Source: RHLJ01 sp965247355 (GTDB taxonomy: Bacteria > Bacteroidota > Rhodothermia > Balneolales > Balneolaceae). From it: a DNA stretch of 64,000 bases. Both the position numbers and the translations under genes were made by a program. The notes below the pieces were generated by a model that ran no database searches, had not been told where the DNA came from, and saw only the letters and a program-made list of their open reading frames with translations. The stretch covers positions 1 through 64,000 of the forward strand of contig OZ252011.1 of the NCBI GenBank assembly GCA_965247355.1, written 5' to 3'. Every line of letters begins with the position of its first letter. Positions within the stretch are counted from its first letter, which is position 1. Below are positions 63,033 to 64,000 of this stretch, piece by piece.

Positions 63033-64000
63033 ATGGATGTTAATCAAGGCCGGATTCTTGTTGTAGATGATGATGGAGACGTGCTTCAGGCTGCCCGCTT
63101 ATTTTTAAAGCAACATGTTGCCAGAGTAGAGACAGAGAAAGACCCAAAATCTATTCCTACTTTACTAAAGAATAACAGCTACGATATGATTCTTCTGGAC
63201 ATGAATTTCACGGATGATGTGAGTAGCGGAGAAGAAGGGTTTTACTGGTTGGATAAGATTCTGGAAATCGATCCATCCATTGCTGTTATTTTGATTACTG
63301 CTTATGGAGATGTAGACAAAGCTGTTCGAGCTGTTAAAAATGGAGCCACTGATTTTGTTCTCAAACCCTGGCAAAATGAGAAACTATTAGCCACTGTTTC
63401 ATCAGCACTAAAGCTTACAACGAGTCTCCGGCAAGTAGTGGCTTTAAAGCAGCAACAAAAACAAATAAGCAGCGATATCGATCATCATTACCGCGAAATT
63501 ATTGGGCGAAGTCCGGCAATGATGGAGGTCTTTCAAACAATCGAAAAAGTAGCAGCTACTGATGCCAACGTACTCATTTTAGGAGAGAATGGAACCGGAA
63601 AGGAGATGATTGCTCGGGCACTCCATCGGCGCTCAAGCCGAAAAGAAAGTGTATTTATTAACGTAGATATGGGCGCAATCACAGAGAACCTGTTCGAAAG
63701 CGAGTTATTCGGGTATGTAAAAGGAGCATTCACAGATGCAAAAGAGGATAGAGCAGGTCGGTTTGAAGTGGCAAACGGAGGGACACTATTTTTGGATGAA
63801 ATAGGAAACCTGCCACTCTCTCTTCAATCAAAATTACTAACGGTACTCCAAAGCCGAAAAGTGAACAGAGTGGGAGCAGTAACTTCTAAACCAATCGATA
63901 TCAGGCTTGTTTGTGCTACTAATCAGTCTTTAAAAGAAATGGTAGCAGAAGGTTCTTTTCGCCAGGATTTATTGTTCAGGATCAATACAATCGAAATCCA
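63033..64000 (+). CDS. Sigma-54-dependent response regulator (NtrC family), cut by the right edge
   Basis: Open from the ATG at 63033 to the window end (322 residues seen). Receiver domain: acidic pocket VVDDD (11-14), phospho-acceptor Asp56 in LLDMNF, Thr in LITAYGD and Lys111 in LKPW. After a short coiled linker comes the AAA+ activator domain: Walker A GENGTGKE (184-191), sigma-54 contact loop GAFTDA (231-236; the textbook form is GAFTGA), Walker B GGTLFLDEIG, and sensor region FRQDLLFRIN. The helix-turn-helix lies outside. Its kinase is probably next, to the right. It is the obvious activator of the four sigma-54 operons on the other strand. Confidence 0.95.
   Translation, partial: MDVNQGRILVVDDDGDVLQAARLFLKQHVARVETEKDPKSIPTLLKNNSYDMILLDMNFTDDVSSGEEGFYWLDKILEIDPSIAVILITAYGDVDKAVRAVKNGATDFVLKPWQNEKLLATVSSALKLTTSLRQVVALKQQQKQISSDIDHHYREIIGRSPAMMEVFQTIEKVAATDANVLILGENGTGKEMIARALHRRSSRKESVFINVDMGAITENLFESELFGYVKGAFTDAKEDRAGRFEVANGGTLFLDEIGNLPLSLQSKLLTVLQSRKVNRVGAVTSKPIDIRLVCATNQSLKEMVAEGSFRQDLLFRINTIEI

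Overview
The window looks like chromosomal DNA from a marine or halophilic member of the Balneolota/Rhodothermota side of the Bacteroidota superphylum. That placement is inferred from gene content and protein style: a type IX secretion (T9SS) style C-terminal sorting domain, DUF3078 outer-membrane proteins, a TonB-dependent receptor, a membrane-bound dipeptidyl peptidase IV, a PIN-PhoH protein, the prs-rplY-pth cluster, a K+-dependent-type membrane pyrophosphatase and large families of duplicated FtsX/MacB-type permeases. No marker gene fixes the genus. I see no insertion sequence, prophage or CRISPR array.

Layout. 1-5.2 kb: a TonB-dependent receptor broken by a single-base frameshift, a class I glutamine amidotransferase and a secreted S9 peptidase. 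5.3-9.7 kb: two tandem secreted GH9 cellulases with a 4-nt overlap. 9.8-17.7 kb: PIN-PhoH, a TrmH-type methyltransferase, an ALDH7-type dehydrogenase, a PLP decarboxylase, two DUF3078 proteins and a PyrR-like phosphoribosyltransferase. 17.8-24.8 kb: YtxH, DUF2851, tRNA-Gln, prs, rplY, pth, hppA, a perfect 44-bp palindrome and an unrecognised conserved-looking protein. 24.8-27.6 kb: a ferrous iron uptake operon (two FeoA-type proteins, FeoB and a small Cys-tailed membrane protein). 27.7-32.5 kb: a TolB-propeller/amidohydrolase fusion, pyrF and rnhA.

The striking part is 32.6-64.0 kb. Eleven consecutive paralogous permeases of about 800 residues, each with two FtsX/MacB halves, lie on the minus strand with two LolD/MacB-type ATPases and one HlyD-type periplasmic adaptor. 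They form four operons: A = adaptor, ATPase, 2 permeases; B = 2 permeases; C = 4 permeases; D = 3 permeases, ATPase. Divergent from them, at the right edge, is a sigma-54-dependent response regulator cut by the window end.

Each of the four operons begins with the same regulatory module: a sigma-54-like -24/-12 element 24-47 nt upstream of the first start codon (counted from the predicted transcription start), and a 37-bp enhancer made of two 16-bp TGT-N10-ACA sites with a 5-bp spacer. The enhancer centre lies 73 or 74 bp from the -24 G in all four cases. The simplest reading is one two-component, sigma-54-controlled regulon that turns on an unusually large set of mechanotransmission-type transporters that share ATPases and an adaptor. 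The substrate is unknown; envelope stress or export of antimicrobial or lipid-like compounds is inference only.
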